Shown: positions 43,543 to 55,003 of the stretch, in pieces
Layout of the letters: every line of letters starts with the position of its first letter
Numbering within the stretch: position 1 is the stretch's first letter
Assembly (NCBI GenBank): GCA_025667525.1
Contig: CM046878.1
Location: 79,566,196-79,630,195, forward strand
Direction of reading: 5' to 3'
Source: Glebionis coronaria
Lineage: Eukaryota > Streptophyta > Magnoliopsida > Asterales > Asteraceae
Length of the DNA: 64,000 bases
Notes under the pieces: generated by a model
Seen by the model: only the letters and a program-made list of their open reading frames with translations
Databases searched by the model: none
Told to the model about the DNA's origin: nothing
Made by a program: the position numbers and the translations under genes

Positions 43543-45198
43543 TCAATGCTGGAGCAATTGAGGCAACGGTCTCAACATTGGGTAGAGAAGAAGGAGTACT
43601 TTTGCAAGCATCATGAAAATGTTCTTCACAAGCCTCATCGAGAACATCAATAGCATTAACGCTCTCATACGAATTGGTTGCTTAGAAATCTTACCCATGT
43701 TGAAGACAATTTTATCGTCACCAACTCTCATGATTATTTCGCCTGCGGCTAAATCAATGAGAGTGCGACCGGTCCTCAGGAATGGACGTCCAACGATTAA
43801 TGGAACACAAGGATCCATCTCGTAGTCAACGATGACAAAATCCGCCGGGAAGGTGAATTTGTCAACGCCAACGAAGACATCTTCAGCTATCCCCACTGGA
43901 TAAGCAACCGTACGGTTGGCTAATTCCAAAGTCATTTTGGTGGGGACTAGCTCGGGGAGAGATAATTGCTTCCAAACACTTAAAGGCATTAAGTTTATAC
44001 TGGCACCTAGATCGGCTAGGGCCATGCAATTCTCTACTCCCGGGAAGTTGCAAGGAATCAAGAAGCGACCCGGATCACCAAGTTTGGTGGGCAATTTCCT
44101 TAAAAGCACTGCGGAGCAGTTCTCGTTAAGTTGGGTCTGAGCGATGCCAAGAAGCTTTTCCTTATCACTGAGAAGATCTTTAAACATTTTAGCGTATTTG
44201 GGCATGTGAGCGAGAGCCTCGGCAAAGGAGATGTTAAAATTCAATTGTTTAAACATTTTTAGGAAGTTTGAAACCTGAATATCATCCTTGCTCTTTTGCT
44301 TCTCTTTCCTCAACCTTGAAGGATAAGGTATATTGGATGAAGAAGAATGCTTTAAGGGAATAGGATCATTCACAACCACGGGTGGTGGGGAAATGGGGAT
44401 AGAAGGTGAAGGAGGTGAAGAAAGTTGCTCGGTTTCCTTGTTCACAATCACGGGTGGAGGTGTAGGAAGCTCGGGTTCCATATAACCTTTTCCACTTCGA
44501 GTGGTGATTGCTTTCATCTCCCCCCTTGGATTCGCAACGGTATTACTCGGAAGAGTACCCGAAGCAGAGGGTTGATTACTTTGGATGAGCGAACCAATCA
44601 TATCACGAAGGTGAAGAGCTTGATTGTTAAAAGAGTTCTGCATGTTGGCATTAATATCATTGCTGTGTTTGGCCATGTCATTCCTTAGCTCGGCTCGAAT
44701 ATCGCTCCCTTGTTTCACCATGTCATTCTTCAAGTTGACAAATTGACTCTGAAGATTCGTCACCATCTCACGATTAGTCTTCATGAACGTCTCGACGTCT
44801 TGGTTTACGGCCATCGGTTGATTGAGAGGTGGAGCTTGAGAATTTCCTTGAGTTGGGTATGGGTTTCTTTGGGATTGATATTGAGTTTGAGCACGAGGTT
44901 GGGATTGGTTGTTTCGGTTGTAGCTTTGTTGTTGGTTTTGGTTTGCAGGAGGGAAACCAGGAGGAGCAAGATAATTGTTGGAACGATAACTTAGCAAGCC
45001 ACGGTCTCCTTGAGGGCGAGCTTGATAGCCTCTCGTGGGATAAGTGCCGTAAGCTGCGTTAACGTTTTCAGAATAATTGCTTTGGGTAGAAGGACAATCA
45101 TTATAAGAGTGAGGGCCACCACATGTGTCACAAGAAATAGCGACGGCTTTAGCTTGTTGAAAGTGGTTTGTGGCCATGGCCATGAAATTCTTGTTCAT
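43543..45198 (-). CDS. Gag C-terminus and aspartic protease (element D)
   Basis: This 551-residue frame begins just after a TGA and includes a single zinc knuckle, CDTCGGPHSYNDC, near residue 24. A Gln/Asn/Pro-rich region, a coiled stretch, a Pro-rich spacer and a retropepsin-type protease follow. The protease shows ADLGASINLMP as its active site at about residue 395 and IVGRPFL near its end. The last approximately 35 residues are out of frame: a one-base shift near 43,665 diverts translation before the linker at 43,279-43,536. Confidence 0.85.
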   Translation of the reverse strand: MNKNFMAMATNHFQQAKAVAISCDTCGGPHSYNDCPSTQSNYSENVNAAYGTYPTRGYQARPQGDRGLLSYRSNNYLAPPGFPPANQNQQQSYNRNNQSQPRAQTQYQSQRNPYPTQGNSQAPPLNQPMAVNQDVETFMKTNREMVTNLQSQFVNLKNDMVKQGSDIRAELRNDMAKHSNDINANMQNSFNNQALHLRDMIGSLIQSNQPSASGTLPSNTVANPRGEMKAITTRSGKGYMEPELPTPPPVIVNKETEQLSSPPSPSIPISPPPVVVNDPIPLKHSSSSNIPYPSRLRKEKQKSKDDIQVSNFLKMFKQLNFNISFAEALAHMPKYAKMFKDLLSDKEKLLGIAQTQLNENCSAVLLRKLPTKLGDPGRFLIPCNFPGVENCMALADLGASINLMPLSVWKQLSLPELVPTKMTLELANRTVAYPVGIAEDVFVGVDKFTFPADFVIVDYEMDPCVPLIVGRPFLRTGRTLIDLAAGEIIMRVGDDKIVFNMGKISKQPIRMRALMLLMFSMRLVKNIFMMLAKVLLLLYPMLRPLPQLLQH

Positions 45199-45210
45199 TT
45201 CAGCGAGTTG

Positions 45211-46080
45211 TCAAGAAATTTCAGACATTTCAGGATTGGAGGTAGTCGAAGAAACATTGACTCTCGAGTTAGATCTTGAGGATGCGGATGAATCCCAATT
45301 CTTGTGGTGAGTAGTCATGTTTTCGATCAACTCTCGACACTCCTCCGGTCTCCTTTTCATAAAAGTACCACCGGCGGCGGCATTGATCGTGTCACGATCA
45401 CGAAAAGTGAGACCATTGTAGAAGGTGTCAATGAGAGTGACGGGGAGCATATTGTGATTAGGACAGCGGTCGATCAAATCATTGTAGCGTTCCCAAGCAT
45501 CGAAAAGCGATTCATCATTCTCTTGCATAAATCCACTGATTTGGTTACGAAGGCTAGTGACCATAGATGGGGGAAAGTAGCGCGATAAAAAGCGTTGAGT
45601 CATGTCATTCCATGTATGAATAGAATTCTTAGGAAGACGGTCAAACCATTTTTCGGCATGGTGAGAAAGCGAGTGTGGAAAAAGTTGAAGGCGAAGGTCA
45701 TCCATAGAAACACCGGGGCACTTCATGCTTTGGGTCATGGTAATGAATTTGTCGAGGTGTTTGTTGGCATCATCATCCGGAATTCCACGAAACGGGTTCG
45801 TTTACACTTGTTGGATCATGTGATGCTTCAACGAGAACTCCTGAGCCGTGACGTGCATTGGCGCAATCAGGCCTCCGCGTCCGTTCATGGTGGGTTGGCA
45901 CAATTCCTCCATGGTTCGTAAATCAGGTAGAAGGACATTGTTGTTGTTGTTCAAGTTGTTTTGAGGTGGGTGATTATTGTTGTTATTAACACCAGCCATA
46001 TCTAAATCTTCACGATTCTCGGGCTCAGAATAGTTCGTAGATCTAGTACGCATGCACCTGCAGAAGAAAAATATACACAA
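45211..46080 (-). pseudogene. Gypsy Gag N-terminal region (element D)
   Basis: The likely start is the Met of MRTRSTNYSEPENRED at about 46,053. The frame reads an Asn/Pro-rich N-terminus, then a TAA near 45,799-45,801, then the conserved retrotransposon Gag domain (HHAEKWFDRLP, WNDMTQRFLSRYFPPS, FMQENDESLFDAWERY, YNGL). A TGA at about 45,208-45,210 follows, after which the same frame continues in the 551-residue ORF. Gag is thus interrupted twice in frame. Confidence 0.85.
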
Positions 46081-46260
46081 AGAGAATATCTATATAATAT
46101 TTTTGGTTTTTATAGGTTTTTTAATGTTTTTGTATTGAAGAGTTTTATATTTTTTAGGATTTTTTTAAAATTTTTTATAGCAATGAAAATAACGTTCAAA
46201 GAACGGATCCCAAAATTTAATGCGTCTCTCACTAGAAACCGTTTATCTTAACGAAAAGAG

Positions 46261-46275
46261 CCGGCAGCGGCGCCA
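46261..46275 (-). other. Primer-binding site of element D
   Basis: The minus strand TGGCGCCGCTGCCGG lies two bases inside the 5' LTR end. It matches the 3' end complement of plant tRNA-Asp with one difference, as in many Athila-type elements. Confidence 0.8.
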
Positions 46276-46277
46276 TT

Positions 46278-48038
46278 TAATACTTGGCTTTTGAGGCCTT
46301 GTATAAAATCTTATCGTCCGAATCTTTTCGAATTGAAAACCGGTCTTAAGTGCGACTCAATTGTCTTTTGGTGAATCAAGAGAATGGTTTGGTTTGTTTT
46401 AAACTATTAGCAAGTAATTAAAGTGTCGATGATGTAAAGTGGAAGTTAAAAGATTAATATTAAAATGACAAGTAAAATAAATGCGTGGAGACTTAAAGGT
46501 GACAATGAAAAAGTACTAACACACTTAATAAAAACTAACACTTAGAAAATTACTAAAAGAAAGTAAAGTCGGAGCATCAAACAAGTGCAACAATAGGAAT
46601 GGGCCCAAAATGAGTCCCGATCGGAATGTTTTCCGATCGGTTGATCGGAAAGTGGGTGGACAGTGATCGGAATGATGGACGAAGGCTACTAATCGGAATG
46701 ATACACAAAAGTATAAATCGGAATGCACAACGAGACCTTGATCGGAATATTAAGCTAGCTATCAATCGGAAAGTTCAGAAAACACTCCAATCAGAATGTT
46801 GCAAAGTGATACCGTCGGAATACTTAGAGTAGTTCAAAATCAGAATAGGCAAACAATGGACCAATCGGAAAGGACAAACCCTAATCCGATTGGGTCAATC
46901 GGAATGTTGAAGTGCAGTGCCGTCGGAATATAGACCAATCGGAAAGGGTGTTGGTACCTTTTCCTAAAATGGTGGAAATCGGTTAGGGAGGTGCTCAGTC
47001 GGAAAACCCGATCGGAAAGGGGATTTAATACCCTTCTAAAAATAATGGGATTCGAGCAAAAAGCTAGGAAATAAGCTATTAGATCGAGCTTATTCCCAAA
47101 ACTAAATCGAATCAACTAAATGGAATCAAATAAGCACTCTAATCAACTTATCTAACTCGAAATCAAACAACTTTTTAGTTTAAACAATAAAAACATAAAC
47201 TTTTTAATAATAAATTTTGTAAGAAAGATAAGATAATCATAAAAATAAGCCAATAAGCACAAAAGTCTTAAAGCTTAATCAAATGAAAACTTATAAGATG
47301 ATCAAAAGATTAACTTTTAAGCATGAAATCAATTAGAACAACACGGATCTTATGATATACGCACCAAAATCAATCTTAAATCAAAGAAAAGTAGAATGAG
47401 ATTAAGAGATAAAAGCTTAAAAAGAACTTGATTAATAAAAATAAGCAATACAAAGATGTTTAATCTTGAGAGATTAAAAGATAAAGATGAACTAGTGAGA
47501 GAAAGTTTAAGACTTTCTCTCTCTAAAAACTAGAGAAAACTAAAAAGTGAAAAATTAACTAAAAACTCTAACTACCCTCCTAATGACTATTAGGAGGGTA
47601 TTTATAGGGAAGGTGGAAGGAGTGCATGTGTTGCATCTTCTTTCTTGCTTTCTTCACGTTTTCTCGACTCGACTTTAATTCTTCGTCTTTGTCGTCTCGG
47701 GATTTGAACTTGTCTTTTAATTTTCTTCTTCTATTAGACTTAAGTTCTTCGACTTCGTAAAACTTCCGTCTTTTGACTTTTTCTTCGATAAATCTTCAGA
47801 ATAGGCCTTGGACTTCCGTTCTTTTTGCGCTCTTGATCTTTTGACTTCGTCTTTTCCCGTTTTCTTCGATAAAAGCCCGTGAAAGCCCGTGTTTTCTTCC
47901 TTTTTCATATTTTGATCCTAAAACACAATAAAAACACAAACCACGCATAATTCCGACTTTTACGACATAAATCACACGTTTTGGTCTTGTTATTATTGGA
48001 AATAAGTGGTAAAAGGATAAGTGTTTTCATACTTATTA
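46278..48038 (-). repeat. 5' LTR of element D
   Basis: This 1761-bp LTR carries a motif array (46,619-47,018) and a TATA/hairpin (47,574-47,607). It ends ACTTATTA followed by the CATAC duplication. Confidence 0.95.
46619..47018. repeat. Motif array D (5' LTR)
   Basis: This is a copy of the 37,063-37,462 array. Two ATCGGAA words are ATCAGAA here, and one TTCCGAA nearby is TTCTAAA, consistent with CpG decay. Confidence 0.9.
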
Positions 48039-48620
48039 CATACCATGCTTTTTAAGTATCTCTTGAGCATACTTACCTTGGTTAATGAAGATACCACGTG
48101 GGGATTGATGAATCTGGAGGCCTAAAAAGAATTTTAGCTCCCCCATCATTGACATTTCAAATCTGCTGTGCATTAATTTTTCAAAATGTTTTGAAAGTTT
48201 TGGGTTCGTAGAACCAAAAATGATGTCATCAACATAAACTTGCACCAGCAGTATGTCATCCCCATATTTGTTAATAAAGAGAGTAGGATCAATAGAACCT
48301 TTAGAGAATCCTTTGGACACCAAGAAGTTTGAAAGTTCTTCGTACCATGCCCTTGGAGCTTGTTTAAGTCCATATACAACCTTTTTAAGACGATAGACTT
48401 TGTCAGGATAATGAGGATCGATGAATCCTTCCGGCTGATTCACATACACTTCTTCCTTCAAATGACCGTTGAGAAAAGTAGTTTTAACGTCCATCTGAAA
48501 AATCGTGAGGCCCTTATGTGCAGCATAAGCAAGGAATATCCTGACTGCTTCCAAACGAGAGACTGGAGCGAATGATTCATTGTAGTCTATGCCTTCTTGT
48601 TGACGGTATCCCTTAACCAC
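48036..48620 (-). pseudogene. Copia RT N-terminal half (element B), 5' of insertion D
   Basis: This 194-residue frame shows [22 protein letters not shown] and the catalytic [10 protein letters not shown], ending KKHGM at the CATAC junction. Upstream the same frame is interrupted by TAG and TAA stops at about 48,677 and 48,688. It continues at 35,933-36,718. Confidence 0.9.
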
Positions 48621-48689
48621 AAGACAAGATTTGTTTTTGATGATGTCTTGTTCTTCATCCAGTTTGTTTTTCCAGATCTATTTGAAATC

Positions 48690-49589
48690 TTAAATTGACA
48701 TTCCATAGGGTCGGTCAACAAGTTCCCAAATATTTAGGCGTTCAAACTGATGAATTTCGTCTTGCATTAATTCAATCCACACATGATCAGTCATGGCTTG
48801 TTTGATGTGTGTAGGTACAGTTGAACTCACGGTGAGTGCATACATACGCACATCGCCATCGGTTTTGAGTTGTCTGCGTGTTCGAACCGGTTGTGAAGGA
48901 TTTCCAGTGACTTGCTCCAATGGATGATCACGTGTCCAATGGTGAGTGGATGGATATGGTTGGTAGAATGTATGCATGTTGGATGGATCAACATGTTGAG
49001 TAGAAGACACTTCAACTTCATGTACCGGTGTACCGAACAGATTGATAAATTCTTCTTCGTCAGGTTGTGCATCGATTGCTTGATTGTTGTTTCCTCCTTC
49101 AGCATTGACGGTTGGTGATGTTGGTTGTATGACTGTTTCTTGAGTTTGTTGAGTATCCACTGGAATTGTCTCTTAAGCAAAGGTTGCGAAAGTTGATGCA
49201 GTTGTGTCTTGTTGATTTTGTTCGGGTGCATCAGCAGTATTGACAGCGGAAGACTTTGACACAACTTGATTGTTTCCGTAGTAAGATTCATCAAACATCG
49301 GATCATATAAATCAACCAACTCATTCATTTGTGTTGTATCCGTCGAGTCTGCTGTAGGAGTACTTTCTTGACATTCTTGCACGGGACGTACACTGTTTTG
49401 TGTAGGTACCATTGCTGGACATTGAGGAGCGGGACTTGAGCTATTGTGATCAAGTACCATTTGTGGAAATTTGTCAAAGTTCACATGAATTGTTTCGACA
49501 ATAATCTTTTTTCTCTTGTTATAGACCCGATATCCTTTCGACAATGTAGCATACCCCACAAAAATACATGCATCACCTTTTTCTTTCAT
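48690..49589 (-). pseudogene. Copia integrase-RT linker (element B)
   Basis: Two frames (49,173-49,589 and 48,690-49,160) cover the end of integrase (CIFVGYATLSKGYRVYN), a Gln/Thr/Ser-rich spacer and the start of RT (QDEIHQFERLNIWELVDRP). They are separated by a stop near 49,170. Confidence 0.75.
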
Positions 49590-49694
49590 CTTGTCGAGAT
49601 TCTCACCGTCTTTAAGAATGTAGCATAAAGATCCAAATACGTGAAAGAATTTGACAGAAGGTTTCCTACCATTGATGATGTGGTAAGGTGTCTT

Positions 49695-50314
49695 TTAATG
49701 TCTATGGATGACGAGAGAACGATTCTGAGTATAACAGGCAGTTGCAATTCCTTCAGCCCAGAAGAATGGCAGTAATTTTGAAGCAGAAAGCATTGTTCGA
49801 GCAGCATCAACCAAAGTACGGTTCCACCTTTCGACAACGCCGTTTTGTTCAGGAGTTCGAGCAATAGACGTTTGATGTTCGATGCCTTCTTCTTGAAAGT
49901 AAGATTGTAAGTTCTTATTCAAAAATTCAGTACCCCTATCCGTTCTTACGGTTAAGACTTGAGCTTAAAGATTGCGTTGTCCCATCTTAAGAAAGTTTTT
50001 GAGAACCTCTGGTGTTTCATCTTTGGACCTTAAGAAGAAAGTCCATGTGTATCTAGAGTAATCATAACAATCACGAGAATATACTTTTTCCTGTTAATAC
50101 TCTCTACACGCATGGGACCACATAAATCCATGTGTAGAAGTTCCAATCGTCCTTTTGAGCTTGGGGTAGTCTTTGTTTTGAAAGACTTCTGTTTTGCTTT
50201 CCCCAACTCACAAGAAGAACAAAGATGGTCTTTGACGAATTTTAACTTAGGAAGACCGGTCACAATATCATTCTTCGAAAGCAAGTTGATGGTGTCAAAA
50301 TTGAGATGTGACAA
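49695..50314 (-). pseudogene. Copia integrase, broken (element B)
   Basis: 50,030-50,314 holds the zinc-binding half and the first catalytic Asp ([29 protein letters not shown]). 49,695-49,922 holds the segment with the catalytic Glu (TPEQNGVVERWNRTL). The stretch between them is out of frame and carries the second Asp region. At least two frameshifts or stops inactivate it. Confidence 0.8.
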
Positions 50315-51376
50315 TCATTGATGCCATAACCATGCTTGAGAGGATGAAGCTTTAGCCATTAAGCAAATTGGATTTGTTGAAGATGTGTCTTGAAGAGTTA
50401 CTGTGTAGAGATCAGAACCACGAAAACTTATAAGAAGGTCATTCCCATCGTAGTCTCTAACATAGCAAGTAGATTTCCAAAAAGCCACTTCCAAATCCGC
50501 ATCACAAAATTGACCAACCGAGAGTAAGTTGTTATTCAGTCCCTCGATGTAATAAACATGTTTGATAGTGAGATTTCCTTGAACCAAATCACCATATCCA
50601 AGTATCGGTGCAAACTGATCATTTTCAAACCGCACCGTACCCAGAAACTTCTCCATGAAGTTAATGAGAAGCTTGAGATTGCCCGTCATATGCTTTGTGC
50701 ACCCGAGTCCATTATGAATAGGATGATTTCGACGAGCTGTAGAAGAATTAGAAGACAATGTAGCATTTAACAAATGCGAGCCCTTGATAGAAACGGGTTC
50801 CAAAATAGTAGTGGACCTAGAATCTAAAGGCAAGCTAACATTCATAGACCCAATTAGAATAGGAGTTGTCTTAGGTACCCATTTGTATCCGGGTGGTGTA
50901 AATCTTGAATACCCCCGTGTACATGTCCTAATCATGTTCCCATAAAGCTTCTTTAACCTGCTTTGATTACGTAGAGTAGTGGATTCTAACGCCCTTAGTT
51001 TCTTAAATGATTGATCAGTGGATTGGTTCAATGTTCTTGTGGGTTCTCTAGTACTAGTGTGCACAAGAATAGGCTTCCTAGTTCTAGTATTCACGCCATT
51101 ATGATTAAGGGCACAAGCATCATGATTGAAAGTACGAACACATTTTCCACATTCAACACAAACAAACTCAACATTCGAGGTCTTAGCATTTAAACTGTCA
51201 TTACAAGCAGTTACAGACGTTTTATTCTTAGAAAACTTAAAATTCCTACGGTGATCTTTCACTTCCTTCTTCTTCCCTTGACTATTGTTAGGCATGACTC
51301 TATCTTCAATTCTAGTGCTCTTATGCTGTGGTCCGCTAACGCTAGTAGTGGGAGTTACTCCTGTAGAAGAAGACAC
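50315..51376 (-). pseudogene. Linker, protease and pre-integrase (element B)
   Basis: This 353-residue frame has a CVECGKCVRTFNHDAC cluster at about residue 73, a PPGYKWVPKT motif, then protease and pre-integrase sequence (VYYIEGLNNNLLSVGQFCDADLEVAF). At the protease active site the frame reads NGLGCTKHMTG. The Asp-Ser-Gly triplet lies one frame away, so a base was lost at about 50,700, within the catalytic motif. The frame ends with two altered codons at the WLWH motif: a TGA lies where homologues carry Arg. Confidence 0.8.
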
Positions 51377-51797
51377 GCGTTGATTAGTTTTCCTAGTATT
51401 ATGAGGTAACCACGATGTTCTAGTTTAAGTGGACCTAGTGTTCATCTTATACATTCCAGGTGCTATCACATTTGTGCTCTTATCAGTTCCTGGCTTAGGC
51501 AAAGTCTGTGGGGTTTGCCCAAAATAGATGATTTAGGGCATTTAACCGCATTCGGTTGACGAACAGCGGATGGTTTACCCAAATCCGACTTTCCTTTCAG
51601 TTTTGCAATGAGCTTTTATAACTCACTGATTGCTATATCTCTTTCTTGTAGTTGAGCTTTCAAATCATTTATTGCAAAATCTTTTTGATTTAAAGTACAA
51701 AACAAAGATGCTGCCATTTCGTTACATTTTTTATGATTATGAGATTGATCATTACTTTGTGAAGCAAGTTCAAGGGTGTGAAAACTTTTCTCTAAGA

Positions 51798-53079
51798 TTA
51801 AAAAAATCTTTTCTCAAGTTCTTTGTATGACTCAACCTTTTTTGAAAGCTCAACCTCAAGATTGTGACATTTATCAACAACTAAAACATGCAGATGATCT
51901 ATACGATAGAATTCCCACGAAAGTCGATCAATTTCGTTAGATAGTTGGGTTTCTTGTGTCTTTAATTTAGTTTGAAGAAAATCAGCTTCATCTTCAAGAG
52001 ATTTGACATATCCTAAATCAGTTGTCATTTCTTCAGTGAGAGCATTATAAAACATTTCCACATTGTTTGAAAGGTCATCGATGGTTGGGACAATACATTG
52101 TTGAATGACGACTTCTACTTGTGGGTGAGGTTTAATATTCCAAACGGTATCTCTAGAAACTTTTTCATAATCGACAACACCTTTGTATAAATTTAAAACC
52201 CCTTGTTTTATAAACTCAAATTGCTAAACACTTTTACATTTTGCATCCTATTTACGTTTTTCATCCAAAATTCGCTTTTCTAACAAAATTGACTACTTTT
52301 TGAAACCCCTTTTTGAAGTACTTTTCGTTTCCGTGTGATTATCCGTTGGTGGAATATTTGGAAAATAGTGTTGTTCATATGAACGCTCTTTTTGAGGGAC
52401 AAAGTTAATGACATGTTTATCATTCCATGCGGTATAATCATAAGGTGCAATGAAGTCATTTAGGTTGGATTGACGTTCTGAGTCACGACGAAGGATTTCT
52501 TCAGAGTCGGGGAAAGCATAAGGGCAAGATTATCATTATAGCAGCCGATATCATAAAGACCAGGCTTGATTGTTTGAACGTTCTTGAGATAGTCAGGCTT
52601 AACAAAACTCGTTTTCATATTTCTATTGAGCATATTCATGGTTTGAATAGACTGACCCGTTTTGTAAACAATGTTGTTTAACGTGTCGACTCTCTTTTCC
52701 AAAGCAAGAATTTTTTCAATATCCTTTTCTTCACGAGTTTTATAAAGCTCAGTTTTTTCTTTGTTAACCGACTCTAATTCAGTAATTTGGAGTTTATGTA
52801 GCAGCAGTTGTTCTTCAAGTTCCGATATCTTTTGTTTTGACATATGAATTTCGTGTGTTACTTCAGAACAATATTGTTCGTTGAGCACCTTACGTTCATA
52901 TACCAAACCATTAGATATTGGCCTATTGCAACTCGTCGATCAGCTTCTTTTACATAATCACACTCTTTAAGCTTGTCTATCTCCTCGGCTAAGGATGTGT
53001 TTGCTTGCTTTAAACGTTTATTAGCCTCTTTGTTTTCCTTAATTTCATGTTTTAAAGAATCAATAATAGACGCAAGCAA
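51798..53079 (-). pseudogene. Coiled-coil Gag-protease linker fragments (element B)
   Basis: Three short frames (52,858-53,079; 52,460-52,906; 51,798-52,061) all read charged coiled-coil sequence, for example HEIKENKEANKRLKQA. They are separated by frameshifts and stops. The role matches the linker of element A but the sequence differs. Confidence 0.65.
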
Positions 53080-53106
53080 ATCACGGTCCTCAATCGAGTC
53101 AGTATC

Positions 53107-54711
53107 CTAAGCAGCATTACCGTCATCATTACACATATGCTGTGAATCCGTACATATATTGCTATCCTCCGTGTCCATTACATATGTGTCATTGATGCTT
53201 TCGGGTTGCTCAGGATGACGTCGTTCATTAGCAAACACATTATTGTTATCATGTGATGGTACCTTTTCCAGTGGCTCAGAATCATAGATGGGTCCAGAAG
53301 AATCATCAGTCTCTGGGATCACTTCTTGAATCTTTGCCATGTACACATAATGTGCCTCCAACTCTTGATCATCGGCTTCATCATCAGTGTCATCACGCCA
53401 GTCAACTTCATTTGCTGTGAGTGGAATCCCTGCTTCTTCTTTCTTACACAGCAGCATCTTTTCTTTGTGATATCCCGAATCCTTAACCCGTTTTGGCTTC
53501 TTGCATTCCCTAGCCATGTGACCAAATCCCTTGCAGTTGAAGCATTGAATCCCAGTCTTCTGCACAACCGGAGTGCCTACAGTATCTCTAGCCCCAACTT
53601 GATTCGGCATCCTCTGATTATCATACCTAGCATCACGATCATACCGAGGTGCATGATAAACTTCCTTATATCTAGCATTGGATGATGATCTGAGGTTGTT
53701 GTTGGTAGGTTTGTAGATCTTCTTATAAGTTGTGCTGAGTAAAGACATGATTTCTTCAATCTTCTTGTCCCTTGAAGTTTGTTCATCATCACTGTCTCCA
53801 TCTGACTCGGTGTCATACTTTGGAGGTGTATTGGAGACAATTGCTTTTGCTTTGTTTCTAGCAGTAGCTAGAGGTTTGGTGGATGAGCTTGATGACCTTG
53901 AGGAATGTGTAGTTGGTTGTTGACGAGGAACGGGTTTTGTTGAAGTAGCAGCCACAAAAGCAATAGAGTTCGTAGATCGTTCTGCCTTTTCAGCTCTAAG
54001 TTCATTCACTTCATTCTGATGTTGTTTCAATATATCATAAAGTTTGTGGTAAGATATAGTCTTGATATCCTCCCTTTGTTTGACCAAAGTCACAAACCTT
54101 TTCCATTCCGGTTTGAGTTGAAGTAAAAACTGAACATTGGCATGATGATTGGAGATGGTGCACTGATTTATGACAAGCTCATTCATCATTTTGTAGAATC
54201 TCGAGTAATATGAGTCAATGGATTCACCATCTTCGGATGTGAATTTTCCAAACTCCCAAAGCAGATTAGTCTCGAGATCTTGAACATTGATCGACTCACC
54301 TTGCTTCAGTCGATGAATTGCATTCCACATTTCCATAGCATTAGGACATGCATCAACCGTGGAATAGATATCGTTATCAATCCCAGTGAATATGTAGTTG
54401 ACGGCATCAGCTTCAGCTTGGAGGAGTTTCTTTTTCTCTGCAGGACATGTGTTGAAATTCTTCATAGCTCGTGTAGTTGATGAAGTACCATCCTCTGCTT
54501 GTGTCGTAAAGGGTCTGAATTCAAAAACTGGAGGTGGGTTCTCAAGGCAATGACGAAGAGCGGTTCGGTTCTCCATAGTGTCGAGAAATCTAAGGAAACA
54601 AGATCTCCACTGAACGTAGCAACCGACAGTGAGCACATGTGGATTTCTATTACCACCTTATTCCAGACGAATTTGATTGGCCGTTGCATTGTTGTTGTTG
54701 TTATTAGACAT
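53107..54711 (-). pseudogene. Copia Gag (element B)
   Basis: The start is the Met of MSNNNNNN at 54,711. A TAA at about 54,655-54,657 interrupts the first codons, after which 509 residues are open to 53,107. The Gag domain spans about residues 20-230 (LLQAEADAVNYIFTG, ESIDSYYSRFYKMMN). A zinc knuckle, CFNCKGFGHMARECKKPKR, is at about residue 365. An acidic C-terminus follows. It is in frame with the first coiled-coil fragment beyond a TAA at 53,107. Confidence 0.85.
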
Positions 54712-55003
54712 GGTGATTACTTGTGAACGGAATACGGATCTTAGTGGATGTGTTGTGATTTGATTGTGGTTGAAATTAAAATTCCGAAAATTCAAAAAAA
54801 AATTTATCAGTCCGACAATAAATTCCTCAGTCTGACAAAACGGTAAGCCGAAAAATTTTGTATCGCCAAATTTTGAATTTGAGTTAGAAATAGCCAAATT
54901 TTTTTATTTTTTTATTTTTTGTTAATCTTCGTGTAAACTACGTTCCAGGACTAGTCTAGATAGTGGCTAAGTCTAAAAATTACTCAAACAAAATTTATGT
55001 GTC

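Larger units (their letters stand above)
36721..48038 (-). mobile_element. Element D: 11.3-kb Athila-like Ty3/Gypsy retrotransposon
   Basis: LTRs of 1758 bp (36,721-38,478) and 1761 bp (46,278-48,038), about 99.4% identical, are flanked by a perfect CATAC duplication (36,716-36,720; 48,039-48,043). The LTR ends are TAATA...TATTA, not TG...CA. This is fixed precisely because D splits an otherwise continuous RT frame of element B. RT precedes integrase, as in Gypsy. The tRNA-Asp-type primer site and the Pol sequence are Athila-like. Gag-Pol carries several nonsense changes and one frameshift. No env-like ORF was found. Confidence 0.95.

Noticed and set aside
36721..48038. Tandem or segmental duplication, suggested by the 1.76-kb repeat at both ends
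   Set aside because: The 5-bp duplication, primer-binding site, polypurine tract and Gag-Pol between the copies show they are LTRs.
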